Shown here: positions 1 to 8,580 of the stretch, in pieces | Layout of the letters: each line of letters opens with the position of its first letter | Numbering within the stretch: the stretch's first letter is position 1 | Source: Streptomyces griseorubiginosus | GTDB taxonomy: Bacteria > Actinomycetota > Actinomycetes > Streptomycetales > Streptomycetaceae | Assembly (NCBI RefSeq): GCF_001514195.1 | Contig: NZ_KQ948734.1 | Span: 1,245,076 to 1,309,075 of the forward strand | Direction of reading: 5' to 3' | DNA: 64,000 bases | Notes under the pieces: model-generated | Databases searched by the model: none | Told to the model about the DNA's origin: nothing | What the model saw: only the letters and a program-made list of their open reading frames with translations | Program-made: the position numbers and the translations under genes

Positions 1-1322
1 ACGGCGGGGTCCTGGGCCGTCTCCGGGGGCAGGGACGTGAGGAGACGGTACGGGCCGATCCGCGACCACTCCGCCACCGGTCCGAACCCCGGCTCCGCCA
101 GCGCGGCCCGGGCCGCGGCCGACGCCTCCTGCCAGGCGGCGGCGAGCTCGGCGAGGGCCACACGGGGGGAGGCGATGCCGGCGGCGACGGTGAGGGGGGC
201 GGCCGCCGTGGCCGGGGTGCCGCGCGTGCCAGGGGTGCGGGGCGTGCCTGGGGTGCCGGGCGTACCTGGAGTGCCGGGCGTGCCTGGGGTGCCTTGCGTG
301 ACCGGGGTGCCGGGCGTGCCTGTGGTGCCTTGCGTGCCTCGGATGCCGTGTGTGCCCGAGGTGCCTTGCGTGCCTGGAGTGCCGTGCGTGCCCGAGGTGC
401 GATGCGTGACCGGGGTGCCCTGCGTGCCCGGGGTGCCCTGCGTGCCTGTGGTGCCGTGTGTGCCTGAAGTGCCCTGCGTGCCTGGGTGTGCGCCCGGAGT
501 GCCGTGCGTGCCCAGGGTGCGTTGCGTGCCCGTGTCGGCCCCGCCTCCCTCCACCCCCCGTGCCCGCTCCAGCAGTCGGGTCGCCGCCGAGGTCGCCGGG
601 GTCAGGGTGTCCGTCGCGCGCAGGCGGATCAGGGCCGCGAGCCACTGGGCCGTGGGACCCCACGGAACCGTGCAGAGGGCCGTCGCGTGCGGGACCGTAC
701 GGGCGGACGGGGCGTCGTCCGGGTCGGCGGACGGCCAGGGCGCGACGCACACGACGGCGTACGGGCCGTCGCCCCGGGGACCCAGTGCGGTGCGCAGGGC
801 GGCCACCGCCATGTCGGCCTGCCAGCCGCGCTCGGCGGTCAGCACGGCCCGCAGCTCCCGGCTGAGGTCGGCCCCGTGCTGCGCCTCGTCCGCGAGCAGA
901 GCCCCGATCCGGGCCGCCACCCGCATGGCCGCGTCCAGCTGCGGGTCGGTCGGGCCGGGGGTACCGGGTTCGGAGTCCAGGAGCCAGACGTAACCGAGGA
1001 CGACCCCCCGGTGCCGTACCGGAAGGCAGATCCGGCCGCGGTACACGCCCGCCTCCGGAGTCGGCGGGATCCGGACCGGGGCGGTCGCCCGCGTGATGCC
1101 GAAGCCCTCGAACCACGTCCGGACCGCGGCCGTGGAACGGCGGGTCAGGATCGAGCGGGTGCGGACCGGGTCCAGCGCCGACGGATCGAGCTCGCCCTCG
1201 CTGTCGTACGCACCGAAGGCGATCAGCTCGAAGTCCCGGTTCTCCAGCGTCGCCGGAACGCCCAGGAGCTCCGAGATCTCGTCGACCAGTTCCTGGTAGT
1301 CGCCTCGGGAATCCGTCGTCAT
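1..1322 (-). CDS. PucR-family transcriptional regulator, partial (C-terminus beyond window)
   Basis: About 440 residues are visible, reading leftward from ATG at 1322; the C-terminus lies outside the window. The N-terminal half is a GAF-like sensor region (residues about 1-170), the layout of PucR/CdaR-type regulators, whose helix-turn-helix is at the C-terminus and would therefore be outside. The gene is divergent from proline dehydrogenase across about 146 bp, so by analogy with Streptomyces proline catabolism regulators I infer that it controls the proline dehydrogenase/pruA pair. Residues about 264-371 are a long low-complexity run of Gly-Thr-X triplets, which is very odd inside a cytoplasmic regulator. 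The HTH and the effector remain unseen. Confidence 0.75.
   Translation of the reverse strand, partial: MTTDSRGDYQELVDEISELLGVPATLENRDFELIAFGAYDSEGELDPSALDPVRTRSILTRRSTAAVRTWFEGFGITRATAPVRIPPTPEAGVYRGRICLPVRHRGVVLGYVWLLDSEPGTPGPTDPQLDAAMRVAARIGALLADEAQHGADLSRELRAVLTAERGWQADMAVAALRTALGPRGDGPYAVVCVAPWPSADPDDAPSARTVPHATALCTVPWGPTAQWLAALIRLRATDTLTPATSAATRLLERARGVEGGGADTGTQRTLGTHGTPGAHPGTQGTSGTHGTTGTQGTPGTQGTPVTHRTSGTHGTPGTQGTSGTHGIRGTQGTTGTPGTPVTQGTPGTPGTPGTPGTPGTPRTPGTRGTPATAAAPLTVAAGIASPRVALAELAAAWQEASAAARAALAEPGFGPVAEWSRIGPYRLLTSLPPETAQDPA
207..533 (-). repeat. Intragenic 9-nt repeat encoding collagen-like Gly-Thr-X triplets
   Basis: Read on the minus strand in the frame of the regulator, this stretch encodes about 35 Gly-Thr-X triplets, X mostly Pro, Gln, His or Ser, with a few degenerate units (VTH, RTS, GIR). 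The DNA period is 9 nt. GTP/GTQ triplets are formally collagen-like Gly-X-Y repeats. The opposite strand of the same DNA reads as a Val-Pro-rich frame, which is a shadow. Confidence 0.85.
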
Positions 1323-1468
1323 CCGGGCATTCTCCCCCACGGAACCGGCCGCTTCATACATCTGTCTGAGATCGGTGGCACGGATGCGTGACAGCTGTCG
1401 ATGGCCGACGATCGGAGGGATCCTTAGGTTTCACGGTGGTTCTATCTGCTGGTTTGTGGAGGTGCCCC

Positions 1469-2395
1469 GTGCTGGGTCCCGTGATTCTTGCCGCGTCGCG
1501 CAGCGACCGGATGCGACGCCTGATCTCGGCGGCCCCGGTGACCAAGCAGGTCGTCGACCGCTTCATCCCGGGTGAGAGCGTCGACGACGTGGTGCCGATC
1601 ATCGAGGAGCTCACCGGCCGCGGCCTGGAGCTGACGATGGACGTCGTCGGCGAGGACATCACCACCCCCGAGCAGGCGGGCGCGGCCCGGGACGCCTACC
1701 TCGCGCTGGTCGACCGGCTGCGCGACCTCGGGCTCGGCGAGCGGGTGGAGATGTCCGTCAAGCTGTCGATGTTCGGCCAGGCCCTCGAAGGCGGCCACGA
1801 GCTGGCGCTCGCCAACGTCCGGCCGGTCGTCGAGGCCGCCGCCGCGATCGGTACGACGGTCACGCTCGACGCCGAGGACCACACCACCCTCGACTCGATG
1901 TTCGCCATCCACGAGGAACTGCGGAAGGACTTCCCGCAGACCGGCTGTGTCATCCAGGCCTACCTCTTCCGCACCGAGGCCGACGCCCGCCGTCTCGCCG
2001 CCGCCGGCAGCCGGGTGCGGCTGGTGAAGGGTGCCTACAAGGAGCCCGCCGAGGTCGCCTACCAGCAGAAGCACGAGATCGACAAGGCGTACGTCCGGGT
2101 CCTGCGCATCCTCATGGAGGGCGAGGGCTACCCGATGGTCGGCTCCCACGACCCGCGCCTGATCTCCATCGCCCAGGAACTCGCCCGCCAGACCGGCCGC
2201 AAGCCGGACGAGTACGAGTTCCAGATGCTGTACGGGATCAGGAGCGACGAGCACCTGCGGCTCGCCGCCGAAGGTCACCGCATGCGCGTCTACACGGCCT
2301 ACGGCACGGACTGGTACGGCTACTTCATGAGGCGGCTCGCGGAGAAGCCGGCGAACCTGCGCTTCTTCGTCCGCAGCATGGTCTCGCGAGGCTGA
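1469..2395 (+). CDS. pruB: Proline dehydrogenase (monofunctional)
   Basis: 308-residue FAD-dependent proline dehydrogenase, which oxidises L-proline to 1-pyrroline-5-carboxylate as the first step of proline catabolism. The GTG start at 1469 is chosen because GGAGG lies six bases upstream (1458-1462). The sequence has the expected TIM-barrel segments, including LVKGAYKEPAEVAY and VGSHD, and the C-terminal YGTDWYGYFMRRLAEKP, which is characteristic of short monofunctional enzymes. pruA follows after 77 bp with its own ribosome binding site, so the two genes form a proline-to-glutamate operon. The PucR-type gene upstream is divergent and is the likely regulator. Confidence 0.93.
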   Translation: MLGPVILAASRSDRMRRLISAAPVTKQVVDRFIPGESVDDVVPIIEELTGRGLELTMDVVGEDITTPEQAGAARDAYLALVDRLRDLGLGERVEMSVKLSMFGQALEGGHELALANVRPVVEAAAAIGTTVTLDAEDHTTLDSMFAIHEELRKDFPQTGCVIQAYLFRTEADARRLAAAGSRVRLVKGAYKEPAEVAYQQKHEIDKAYVRVLRILMEGEGYPMVGSHDPRLISIAQELARQTGRKPDEYEFQMLYGIRSDEHLRLAAEGHRMRVYTAYGTDWYGYFMRRLAEKPANLRFFVRSMVSRG

Positions 2396-2472
2396 CAGGC
2401 CTCGTCCCCCGCAGCTTGGTCAGCAAGGGCTGATCCCGAACACCCGCTCAAGCACAAGGAGTTACGGAACCC

Positions 2473-4104
2473 ATGGACGCTGTGACCCAGGTCCCCACCC
2501 CCGTCAACGAGCCGGTGCACGGCTATGCCCCCGGTTCGCCCGAGCGGGCCCGGCTGGAGGCCAAGCTCAGGGAACTGGCCGAGAACCCGGTCGACCTGCC
2601 GATGACCATCGGCGGCGAGAAGCGGATGGGCGGCGGTGAGCGCTTCGACGTCGTGCAGCCGCACAACCACAAGGCCCGCCTCGGCACCTACGCCAACGCC
2701 ACCCAGCAGGACGCTCAGGACGCCATCGACGCGGCCCTGGCCGCCGCGCCCGCCTGGCGCGCGATGTCCTTCGACGACCGCGCCGCGATCATCCTGCGCG
2801 CGGCCGAACTCCTCGCCGGCCCCTGGCGCGAGACCCTGGCTGCCTCCACCATGCTCGGCCAGTCCAAGACCGCCCAGCAGGCCGAGATCGACACGCCCTG
2901 CGAGCTGGTCGACTTCTGGCGCTTCAACGTCAAGTACGCCCGTGACCTGCTCGCCGAGCAGCCCCCGGCCAACGCCCCCGGTGTCTGGAACCGCCTCGAC
3001 CACCGCCCGCTCGAAGGCTTCGTCTACGCGATCACGCCGTTCAACTTCACGGCGATCGCGGGCAACCTGCCCACCGCGCCCGCGCTCATGGGCAACGTGG
3101 TGGTCTGGAAGCCGTCCCCCACGCAGACCCACGCCGCCGTGCTGCTGATGCAGCTCCTGGAGGAGGCGGGCCTGCCCAAGGGCGTCATCAACCTCGTCAC
3201 CGGCGACGGCATCGAGGTCTCCAAGGTCGCCCTGGAGCACCGGGACCTCGCCGGCATCCACTTCACCGGCTCCACCAAGACCTTCCAGTACCTGTGGAAG
3301 ACGGTCGGCAACAACATCGAGAAGTACCGCTCCTACCCGCGCCTGGTCGGTGAGACCGGCGGCAAGGACTTCGTCGTCGCCCACCCGAGCGCCGACCGCG
3401 CGATCCTGAAGACGGCGCTCACCCGCGGTGCCTTCGAGTACCAGGGCCAGAAGTGCAGCGCCACCTCCCGGGCCTACATCCCGGCGTCGATCTGGAACAG
3501 CGGTTTCCGCGAGGAGTTTGCCGCCGAGGTCGACGGCATCACCATGGGTGACGTCACCGACCTCTCCAACTTCATCGGCGCCGTCATCGACGAGCGTGCC
3601 TTCGCCAAGAACAAGGCCGCGATCGACCGCGCCCAGGCGGACCCGACCTGCACGATCGTGGCGGGCGGTTCCTACGACGACTCGGTGGGCTGGTTCGTCC
3701 GTCCGACCGTCGTGGAGTGCACCGACCCGGAGAACGAGGTCTTCACCACCGAGTACTTCGGTCCCTTCCTCGCGGTGCACGTCTACGAGGACGAGCGGTA
3801 CGAGGAGATGCTGACCCAGATGGAGTCGGCGTCCGACTACGCCCTGACCGGCTCGGTCATCGCGGGGGACCGCGCGGCCGCCGCGTACACGATGGAGAAG
3901 CTGCGGTACGCGGCCGGCAACTTCTACATCAACGACAAGTCGACCGGCGCCGTCGTCGGCCAGCAGCCCTTCGGCGGCGGCCGTGCCTCCGGCACCAACG
4001 ACAAGGCCGGCGCGCCGCAGAACCTCCAGCGCTGGACGCTGACCCGCGCCATCAAGGAGACGCTGGTCCCGCCGACCGAGTACGGCTACCCGCACATGGG
4101 CTGA
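2473..4104 (+). CDS. pruA: L-glutamate gamma-semialdehyde (P5C) dehydrogenase
   Basis: 543-residue aldehyde dehydrogenase that oxidises P5C/glutamate semialdehyde to glutamate with NAD+. The catalytic Cys is C328 in the motif GQKCSATSR, and the cofactor-binding GETGGKDF is present. Length and the C-terminal FGGGRASGTNDKAG agree with the P5CDH1 family. The start follows the Shine-Dalgarno AAGGAG. It is the second gene of the proline catabolic operon and is followed by a strong terminator at 4124-4149. Confidence 0.95.
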   Translation: MDAVTQVPTPVNEPVHGYAPGSPERARLEAKLRELAENPVDLPMTIGGEKRMGGGERFDVVQPHNHKARLGTYANATQQDAQDAIDAALAAAPAWRAMSFDDRAAIILRAAELLAGPWRETLAASTMLGQSKTAQQAEIDTPCELVDFWRFNVKYARDLLAEQPPANAPGVWNRLDHRPLEGFVYAITPFNFTAIAGNLPTAPALMGNVVVWKPSPTQTHAAVLLMQLLEEAGLPKGVINLVTGDGIEVSKVALEHRDLAGIHFTGSTKTFQYLWKTVGNNIEKYRSYPRLVGETGGKDFVVAHPSADRAILKTALTRGAFEYQGQKCSATSRAYIPASIWNSGFREEFAAEVDGITMGDVTDLSNFIGAVIDERAFAKNKAAIDRAQADPTCTIVAGGSYDDSVGWFVRPTVVECTDPENEVFTTEYFGPFLAVHVYEDERYEEMLTQMESASDYALTGSVIAGDRAAAAYTMEKLRYAAGNFYINDKSTGAVVGQQPFGGGRASGTNDKAGAPQNLQRWTLTRAIKETLVPPTEYGYPHMG

Positions 4105-4123
4105 CGTCCCGTCAGTCACCCTG

Positions 4124-4149
4124 AGGGGCCGGGCTGTTGCCCGGCCCCT
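4124..4149 (+). terminator. Terminator after pruA
   Basis: Perfect 11-bp GC stem (AGGGGCCGGGC with GCCCGGCCCCT) and a TGTT loop, 20 bp after the pruA stop. It lacks a long U tract, as is usual in Streptomyces. Confidence 0.8.
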
Positions 4150-4158
4150 TCGTGTGTG

Positions 4159-4164
4159 CACAAT
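4159..4164 (+). promoter_or_regulatory. -10 hexamer CACAAT of a leaderless transcript
   Basis: CACAAT lies exactly six bases before ATG 4171, which places the transcription start at the A of the start codon. The same spacing recurs at several other genes in this window. Confidence 0.5.
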
Positions 4165-4170
4165 GCGGGC

Positions 4171-4989
4171 ATGACCGTGATCACCGAGGACGGCGTACGA
4201 CTGTGGGCAGCCCGCTCGGGTGTCCCCGGCTCAACCGACCCGCTGGTGCTGTGCCATGGCGGACCAGGGCTGTGGGACATGTTCGAGGACGTGGCCGCGA
4301 TGTTCGAGGACCGGACCACGGTGATCCGCTGGGACCAGCGCGGCTGCGGCCGCTCCGAGCGGTGCGACGGCCCCTGGACCACCGAGCGGTTCGTCGCCGA
4401 CCTGGACGCCGTACGCCGGCACTTCGGCCTGGACCGGACGGCCCTGCTCGGCCACTCCTGGGGCGCGCAGCTGGCGTTGAGCTACACCCTGGCCCACCCG
4501 GAGAGGGTGAGCACGCTGGTCTACGTGAGCGGGAACGGGATCGGCCCGGTGTCCGACTGGCACGCCGCCTACAAGGCGAACCTCGCGTCCCGCCTGGACG
4601 GGCAGGAGCCCCCTGAGGGCGAGCGCGAGCAGGTGGTCCTCCAGTGGTCGGCCGACTTCGCGGACCGTGAGCGGGCCCTGGAGCGGGCCCGGCGGATGGC
4701 CGACCCCTGGTTCGAGATCAACTACGCGTGCAACAGCGCCCTGACCACCGAGAGCAGGCGGGCCTGGGGCACCCCTGAACTCCGGGCGGCCTGCCGGGAC
4801 CTGGACGTGCCCGTCCTGATCGTCGACGGCGCCGAGGACATCCGTCCGCGCTCGGCGGTGGACTCCCTCGCGGAGGCGCTGCCGCGCGTACGGCGGACGG
4901 TGCTGCCGGGCACCGGGCATGTGCCGTGGGCGGAGTCCCCGGACGCCTTCCGGGAGGCCGTGACGGGGGCGTTGACGGCAGGGCCCTGA
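4171..4989 (+). CDS. Alpha/beta hydrolase, proline iminopeptidase-like
   Basis: 272-residue alpha/beta hydrolase. The nucleophile elbow is GHSWGAQ (Ser96), the likely acid is Asp223 in DGAEDIRP and the catalytic His is H250 in GTGHVPW. The oxyanion segment LCHGGPG near the N-terminus is typical of prolyl iminopeptidase-like members. The substrate cannot be read from sequence, although its position beside proline catabolism fits release of N-terminal proline from peptides. ATG 4171 is preferred over in-frame GTG 4156 because a -10 hexamer lies six bases upstream and there is no Shine-Dalgarno. Confidence 0.82.
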   Translation: MTVITEDGVRLWAARSGVPGSTDPLVLCHGGPGLWDMFEDVAAMFEDRTTVIRWDQRGCGRSERCDGPWTTERFVADLDAVRRHFGLDRTALLGHSWGAQLALSYTLAHPERVSTLVYVSGNGIGPVSDWHAAYKANLASRLDGQEPPEGEREQVVLQWSADFADRERALERARRMADPWFEINYACNSALTTESRRAWGTPELRAACRDLDVPVLIVDGAEDIRPRSAVDSLAEALPRVRRTVLPGTGHVPWAESPDAFREAVTGALTAGP

Positions 4990-5260
4990 AGGGGCGCCGC
5001 CCCGGGATCTTCCTTCGGCGAAAGCGCAGGTCAGCGCGGGGTGATCCACTTCACCGTCTCAGATAGTAGGAAGTCCGAGTAATTGTGGAGACAGACAGGC
5101 CCGCCTCCCTTAGCTTTGTAGGAGCCGAACGTCTCGCTCGATCAAGCGAATGGCGGTCGTGAGCCGGGCCCGATGCAGGCAACCCCTGCGGCCAGTGCTC
5201 CCCGCCCCTTCCGGCGTCTCGTAATCCCCTTCCCAGGTACTTCGAAGGAGTCGATTTCTC

Positions 5261-5392
5261 ATGGCCGAGACGACCGCCCGCCGTCGAGTCCGTCACATCT
5301 CCCGTACGAGCGATTCCGACCGCAAGAACGCCGCCGCGGCGCTCCAGCGCGCCCTCGACCGCCGGGACAACGGCGGCTCGACCGGCCACTGA
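5261..5392 (+). CDS. Small hypothetical protein (43 aa), basic
   Basis: 43-residue ORF beginning MAETTARRRVRHIS and ending DRRDNGGSTGH, very rich in Arg, with GAAGGAG at a good distance before ATG 5261. The 270 bp upstream (4990-5260) holds no gene and is less GC-rich around 5060-5130, so it probably carries the promoter and a structured 5' leader. A 10-bp hairpin follows the stop directly (5399-5428), which supports a genuine short transcription unit. I do not recognise a family. The composition suggests nucleic-acid or ribosome association, but this is only a guess. Confidence 0.6.
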   Translation: MAETTARRRVRHISRTSDSDRKNAAAALQRALDRRDNGGSTGH

Positions 5393-5398
5393 CACCTG

Positions 5399-5428
5399 TA
5401 GCCGGCGCCGCAGCGCCGGCGCCGGCTA
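5399..5428 (+). terminator. Hairpin terminator between convergent genes
   Basis: Inverted repeat TAGCCGGCGC / GCGCCGGCTA with a 10-nt GC-rich interior, seven bp after the 43-aa gene and before the convergent phosphoesterase. It may act in both directions. Confidence 0.65.
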
Positions 5429-5474
5429 GGACCGACCCAAGCCGGGAGCCGCACCCGCACGAGGTGTGGCGCGG

Positions 5475-5618
5475 GCCGTGCTCACGCCCCGCGCCGCACC
5501 TCGGAAATGGTCCACGCGCAAGGCCGTGCTCACGCCCCGCGCCGCACCTCGGAAATGGTCCACGCGCAAGGCCGTGCTCACGCCCCGCGCCGCACCTCGA
5601 AGTGGTCCACCCGCTTGC
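5475..5618. repeat. 48-bp tandem repeat, three copies, duplicating a gene 3' end
   Basis: Units begin at 5475, 5523 and 5571. The first two are nearly identical; the third diverges after about 30 bp, where it enters the coding sequence of the minus-strand phosphoesterase. The third copy contains the true stop codon (5578-5580), so the two others are downstream duplications of the last codons plus stop. Confidence 0.85.
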
Positions 5619-7140
5619 CGTCCTGCGCGAGCGCCGACACCGTCAGGCTCGGCCGCGCCCCGCTGCGCGCCTCCACGGAGAGCAGCGAGAACCCCCGGTA
5701 GCGCACCCGCGACCACTCCACGGTCTCCTTGTGGGCCTGCCTCGACCTGGTCCAGTGGAAGGTCTCCACCGACTCGTGGTCGTGCACCCGCCCCTCGTAG
5801 CTCTCCTGCACGCCCGGAGGGAAGCCGTACAGATCCCGGCCGCCGCCGCCCGCGGTCACGTGGACGATGCCGTCCCGCGTCGGGTCCGTGGCCCCGCCGA
5901 CCGGCACCTTGCGGCCGACCTCCCCGCCGCGGATGGCGTCGGTCCGCTCGTACACATGGTTGTGCCCGTTGATCACCAGATCGACCTGGTGCTTCTCGAA
6001 CAGCGGCAGCCACAGCGCCCGTACCCCGCCGTCGGAGGCGTGCGAGGACGTCGAGTACGCGCAGTGGTGGAAGAAGACGACCACGAAGTCGATCCCCTTG
6101 GCCGCCCGCAGCTCACCGAGCCGCCGGTCCAGCCAGGCCGTCTGCTTCCCGTCCGTGTGACCGAGGTTGGCCTGGATCTCGTACGACACGTCGTTCGCGT
6201 CCAGTGCCACGAAGCCGACGTTGCCGTACGCGAAGGAGTAGACGCCCGGCGCCGAGCGCGGGTCGAAGCCGCTGTCCGGGAGGGTCCAGCGGGCGAGCTG
6301 GCCGCCGTAGCCGTCGGGCGAGTACCAGGCCTCCATGTCGTGGTTGCCGGTCGTCACCATCCACGGCACGCTCCGCGCGACCCCCTCGTTCTGCTTGAGG
6401 AACAGGTCCCAGAACCCGGGGTCGTAGCCGTCCGAGGTGAGGCCCTGGCCGTTGGCGTCGGCGTAGCAGAGGTCGCCGGCGTGGAGGTGGAAGGCGGGCT
6501 TCCGGCGCAGCAGCAGGTTGTCGTTGGCGGCCGCGGCCGTGCCGACGCCCTGGTCGCCGAAGGCCGTGAACACGAAGCTCTCCGGGCTCGTCGGGGCCGT
6601 ACGGAAGCTGCTGAGGGTGGCGCGGTGTCCGGCGTCCGCCGGGTCGAAGCCCTCGTGGCCGACGCCGTAGTAGTACGTGGTGCCGGGGCGCAGTCCGTCC
6701 AGGGCCGCGTGCAGGTAGTACTGGTCGAGGGCGAGACGGACGCCGCTCTGCCCCGGGGTGTGCAGGTCGCGCAGCTCGGCCTCGATCTTCCGGCTCAGGT
6801 CGTCGGGGCGCAGGCCGATGCGGACGTACGGCTTGCGGACCGCGAGCGGGACCTGCCACGAGACCCGCATCTGTGTCCTCGGATCGGCGCCGAAGGCGAG
6901 GTGGCGGCCGAAGGGGGTGATGGCGGAACCGTGCACCGAGGGGGTGGCTCTGCCCGCGGCGGCCGTTCCCCTGGTGGCCTTCCCCTCGGCGGAACAGCCG
7001 GTCAGCAGGCCGCCCGCCACCGCGCCCGCGGTGACCAGCGTGCGCCGCCGGGTCAGCTTCGTCCGCAGGTACTCGTGCTGCTCGGCCATGCTCATCCGGC
7101 GCGCGAGCTGGGGCGGAATGCCGAAGTCGGGAAGGTCCAT
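5578..7140 (-). CDS. Exported purple acid phosphatase-type metallophosphoesterase (Tat lipoprotein)
   Basis: 520 residues from ATG 7140 (an earlier in-frame ATG at 7167 is less likely). An N-terminal extension precedes a twin-arginine motif (TRRRTLV), a hydrophobic stretch and a lipobox LLTGC, so a Tat-exported lipoprotein is likely. Next comes a fibronectin III-like N-terminal domain of purple acid phosphatases (roughly residues 90-185, ending GTTYYYGVG), then the metallophosphoesterase core with FGDQGVG, HAGDLCYAD, TTGNHDMEAW and GHNHVYERT, which supplies the dinuclear metal ligands. It probably releases phosphate from organic phosphomonoesters outside the cell. It is divergent from leuB. 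Its 3' end is duplicated downstream in a 48-bp repeat. Confidence 0.88.
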   Translation of the reverse strand: MDLPDFGIPPQLARRMSMAEQHEYLRTKLTRRRTLVTAGAVAGGLLTGCSAEGKATRGTAAAGRATPSVHGSAITPFGRHLAFGADPRTQMRVSWQVPLAVRKPYVRIGLRPDDLSRKIEAELRDLHTPGQSGVRLALDQYYLHAALDGLRPGTTYYYGVGHEGFDPADAGHRATLSSFRTAPTSPESFVFTAFGDQGVGTAAAANDNLLLRRKPAFHLHAGDLCYADANGQGLTSDGYDPGFWDLFLKQNEGVARSVPWMVTTGNHDMEAWYSPDGYGGQLARWTLPDSGFDPRSAPGVYSFAYGNVGFVALDANDVSYEIQANLGHTDGKQTAWLDRRLGELRAAKGIDFVVVFFHHCAYSTSSHASDGGVRALWLPLFEKHQVDLVINGHNHVYERTDAIRGGEVGRKVPVGGATDPTRDGIVHVTAGGGGRDLYGFPPGVQESYEGRVHDHESVETFHWTRSRQAHKETVEWSRVRYRGFSLLSVEARSGARPSLTVSALAQDGKRVDHFEVRRGA

Positions 7141-7225
7141 GGCGGTGAAGTTCCCAGCCGAGCCCAACGGCCCTCACACCTAGGGGTGAACGCCAGGAGA
7201 AGGGCTGACGCCCGGCCTTCCTGCA

Positions 7226-7244
7226 CTGTCCGTATCGCGGACAG
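7226..7244. promoter_or_regulatory. Operator-like palindrome in the leuB promoter region
   Basis: CTGTCCG-TATCG-CGGACAG is a perfect 7-bp inverted repeat around a 5-bp spacer, about 27 bp before the leuB -10 hexamer and between leuB and the divergent phosphoesterase. A second short palindrome, TCCCATGGGA, is at 7254-7263. The binding protein is unknown; NdgR, encoded in this window, is one candidate. Confidence 0.4.
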
Positions 7245-7270
7245 GCCGTGTCATCCCATGGGACGAGGAG

Positions 7271-7276
7271 TAGGGT
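7271..7276 (+). promoter_or_regulatory. -10 hexamer TAGGGT of leuB (leaderless layout)
   Basis: TAGGGT ends six bases before ATG 7283. A purine-rich GAGGAG also lies upstream, but it would be outside a leaderless transcript. Confidence 0.5.
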
Positions 7277-7282
7277 TCCCGC

Positions 7283-8326
7283 ATGTCTCGCAGCATCAAT
7301 CTCGCAGTGATTCCCGGTGACGGCATCGGCCAGGAGGTCGTGGCCGAAGGTCTGAAGGTCCTCTCCGCCGTCCTTCCGCAGGATGTGAAGCTGGAGACCA
7401 AGGACTTCGACTTCGGCGCCCAGCGCTACCACGCCACCGGTGAGACCCTCACCGACGCCGACCTCGACGCGCTGAAGAAGCACGACGCGATCCTGCTCGG
7501 CGCCATCGGCGACCCGTCCGTCCCCTCCGGTGTGCTGGAGCGCGGCTTCCTGCTCAAGCTCCGCTTCGCCTTCGACCACCACGTGAACCTGCGTCCGTCG
7601 AAGCTGCTCCCGGGTGTCGACACGCCCCTCAAGGGCGAGCCGGCCATCGACTTCGTCGTCGTCCGCGAGGGCACCGAGGGCCCCTACACCGGCAACGGCG
7701 GCACCATCCGCAAGGGCACCGAGCACGAGGTCGCCACCGAGGTCTCCGTGAACACGGCCTTCGGTGTCGAGCGGGTGGTCCGGGACGCCTTCGCCCGCGC
7801 CCAGGCCCGTCCGCGCAAGAAGATCACGCTGGTCCACAAGAACAACGTGCTGACCTTCGCCGGACACCTGTGGACGAACGTCTTCAACAAGGTGGCCGAG
7901 GAGTTCCCCGAGGTCACCACCGACTACATCCACGTCGACGCGGCGACCATCTACCTGGTCACCGACCCCGGGCGCTTCGACGTGATCGTCACCGACAACC
8001 TCTTCGGCGACATCATCACCGACCTCGCCGCGGCCGTCTCCGGCGGCATCGGCGTCGCCGCCTCCGGGAACATCAACCCGAGCGGCGAGTTCCCGTCCAT
8101 GTTCGAGCCCGTGCACGGCTCGGCCCCGGACATCGCGGGCCAGGGCAAGGCCGACCCCACCGCCACCGTCCTGTCCGTCGCCCTGCTCCTGCGCCACCTC
8201 GGCTTCGAGGCCGAGGCCGCCCGGATCGACGAGGCGGTCTCCGCCGACCTCGCCGAGCGCTCCGGCAAGCCGGCCCGCTCCACGTCGGAGATCGGTGACG
8301 CGCTGGCCGTACGAGTAGCCGGCTGA
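7283..8326 (+). CDS. leuB: 3-isopropylmalate dehydrogenase
   Basis: 347-residue NAD-dependent decarboxylating dehydrogenase that converts (2R,3S)-3-isopropylmalate to 2-oxoisocaproate, the third step of leucine synthesis. It starts with [11 protein letters not shown] and carries the substrate-binding arginine region and the metal-site segment [14 protein letters not shown], followed by [18 protein letters not shown] near the C-terminus. Length matches the short actinobacterial LeuB. A strong terminator separates it from ilvE, so the two are probably transcribed separately although both serve branched-chain amino acid synthesis. Confidence 0.96.
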   Translation: MSRSINLAVIPGDGIGQEVVAEGLKVLSAVLPQDVKLETKDFDFGAQRYHATGETLTDADLDALKKHDAILLGAIGDPSVPSGVLERGFLLKLRFAFDHHVNLRPSKLLPGVDTPLKGEPAIDFVVVREGTEGPYTGNGGTIRKGTEHEVATEVSVNTAFGVERVVRDAFARAQARPRKKITLVHKNNVLTFAGHLWTNVFNKVAEEFPEVTTDYIHVDAATIYLVTDPGRFDVIVTDNLFGDIITDLAAAVSGGIGVAASGNINPSGEFPSMFEPVHGSAPDIAGQGKADPTATVLSVALLLRHLGFEAEAARIDEAVSADLAERSGKPARSTSEIGDALAVRVAG

Positions 8327-8352
8327 CCGGGCGGACCACTCGAAACCATTCG

Positions 8353-8383
8353 AAGCCGCCGGGTCACCCGCACCCGGCGGCTT
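8353..8383 (+). terminator. Terminator after leuB
   Basis: 12-bp perfect stem AAGCCGCCGGGT / ACCCGGCGGCTT with a 7-nt loop and a short T run, 26 bp after the leuB stop. Confidence 0.85.
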
Positions 8384-8580
8384 TCGCATGTCCCCCGCCG
8401 GGTGCCACCATCATCCCCCGGGTCGCATTTCACGCCGTTTCTTCCCTGGCTCCCCGCTTGCGATAATCGAACGAGGAGCCGCGGAATGAGGGAATGCTCG
8501 GACGTCCTAGCACTGGTCACTGACAGTAAAAGGGCGTGAGCGCGGCCCGTCACTACCCAACCGGTGAAGGACAACCACTC

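Noticed and set aside
200..540. Elastin-like Val-Pro-Gly-Val frame on the plus strand
   Set aside because: It is the antisense of the Gly-Thr-X repeat in the regulator; the flanking plus-strand frames have no protein-like composition and no start context.
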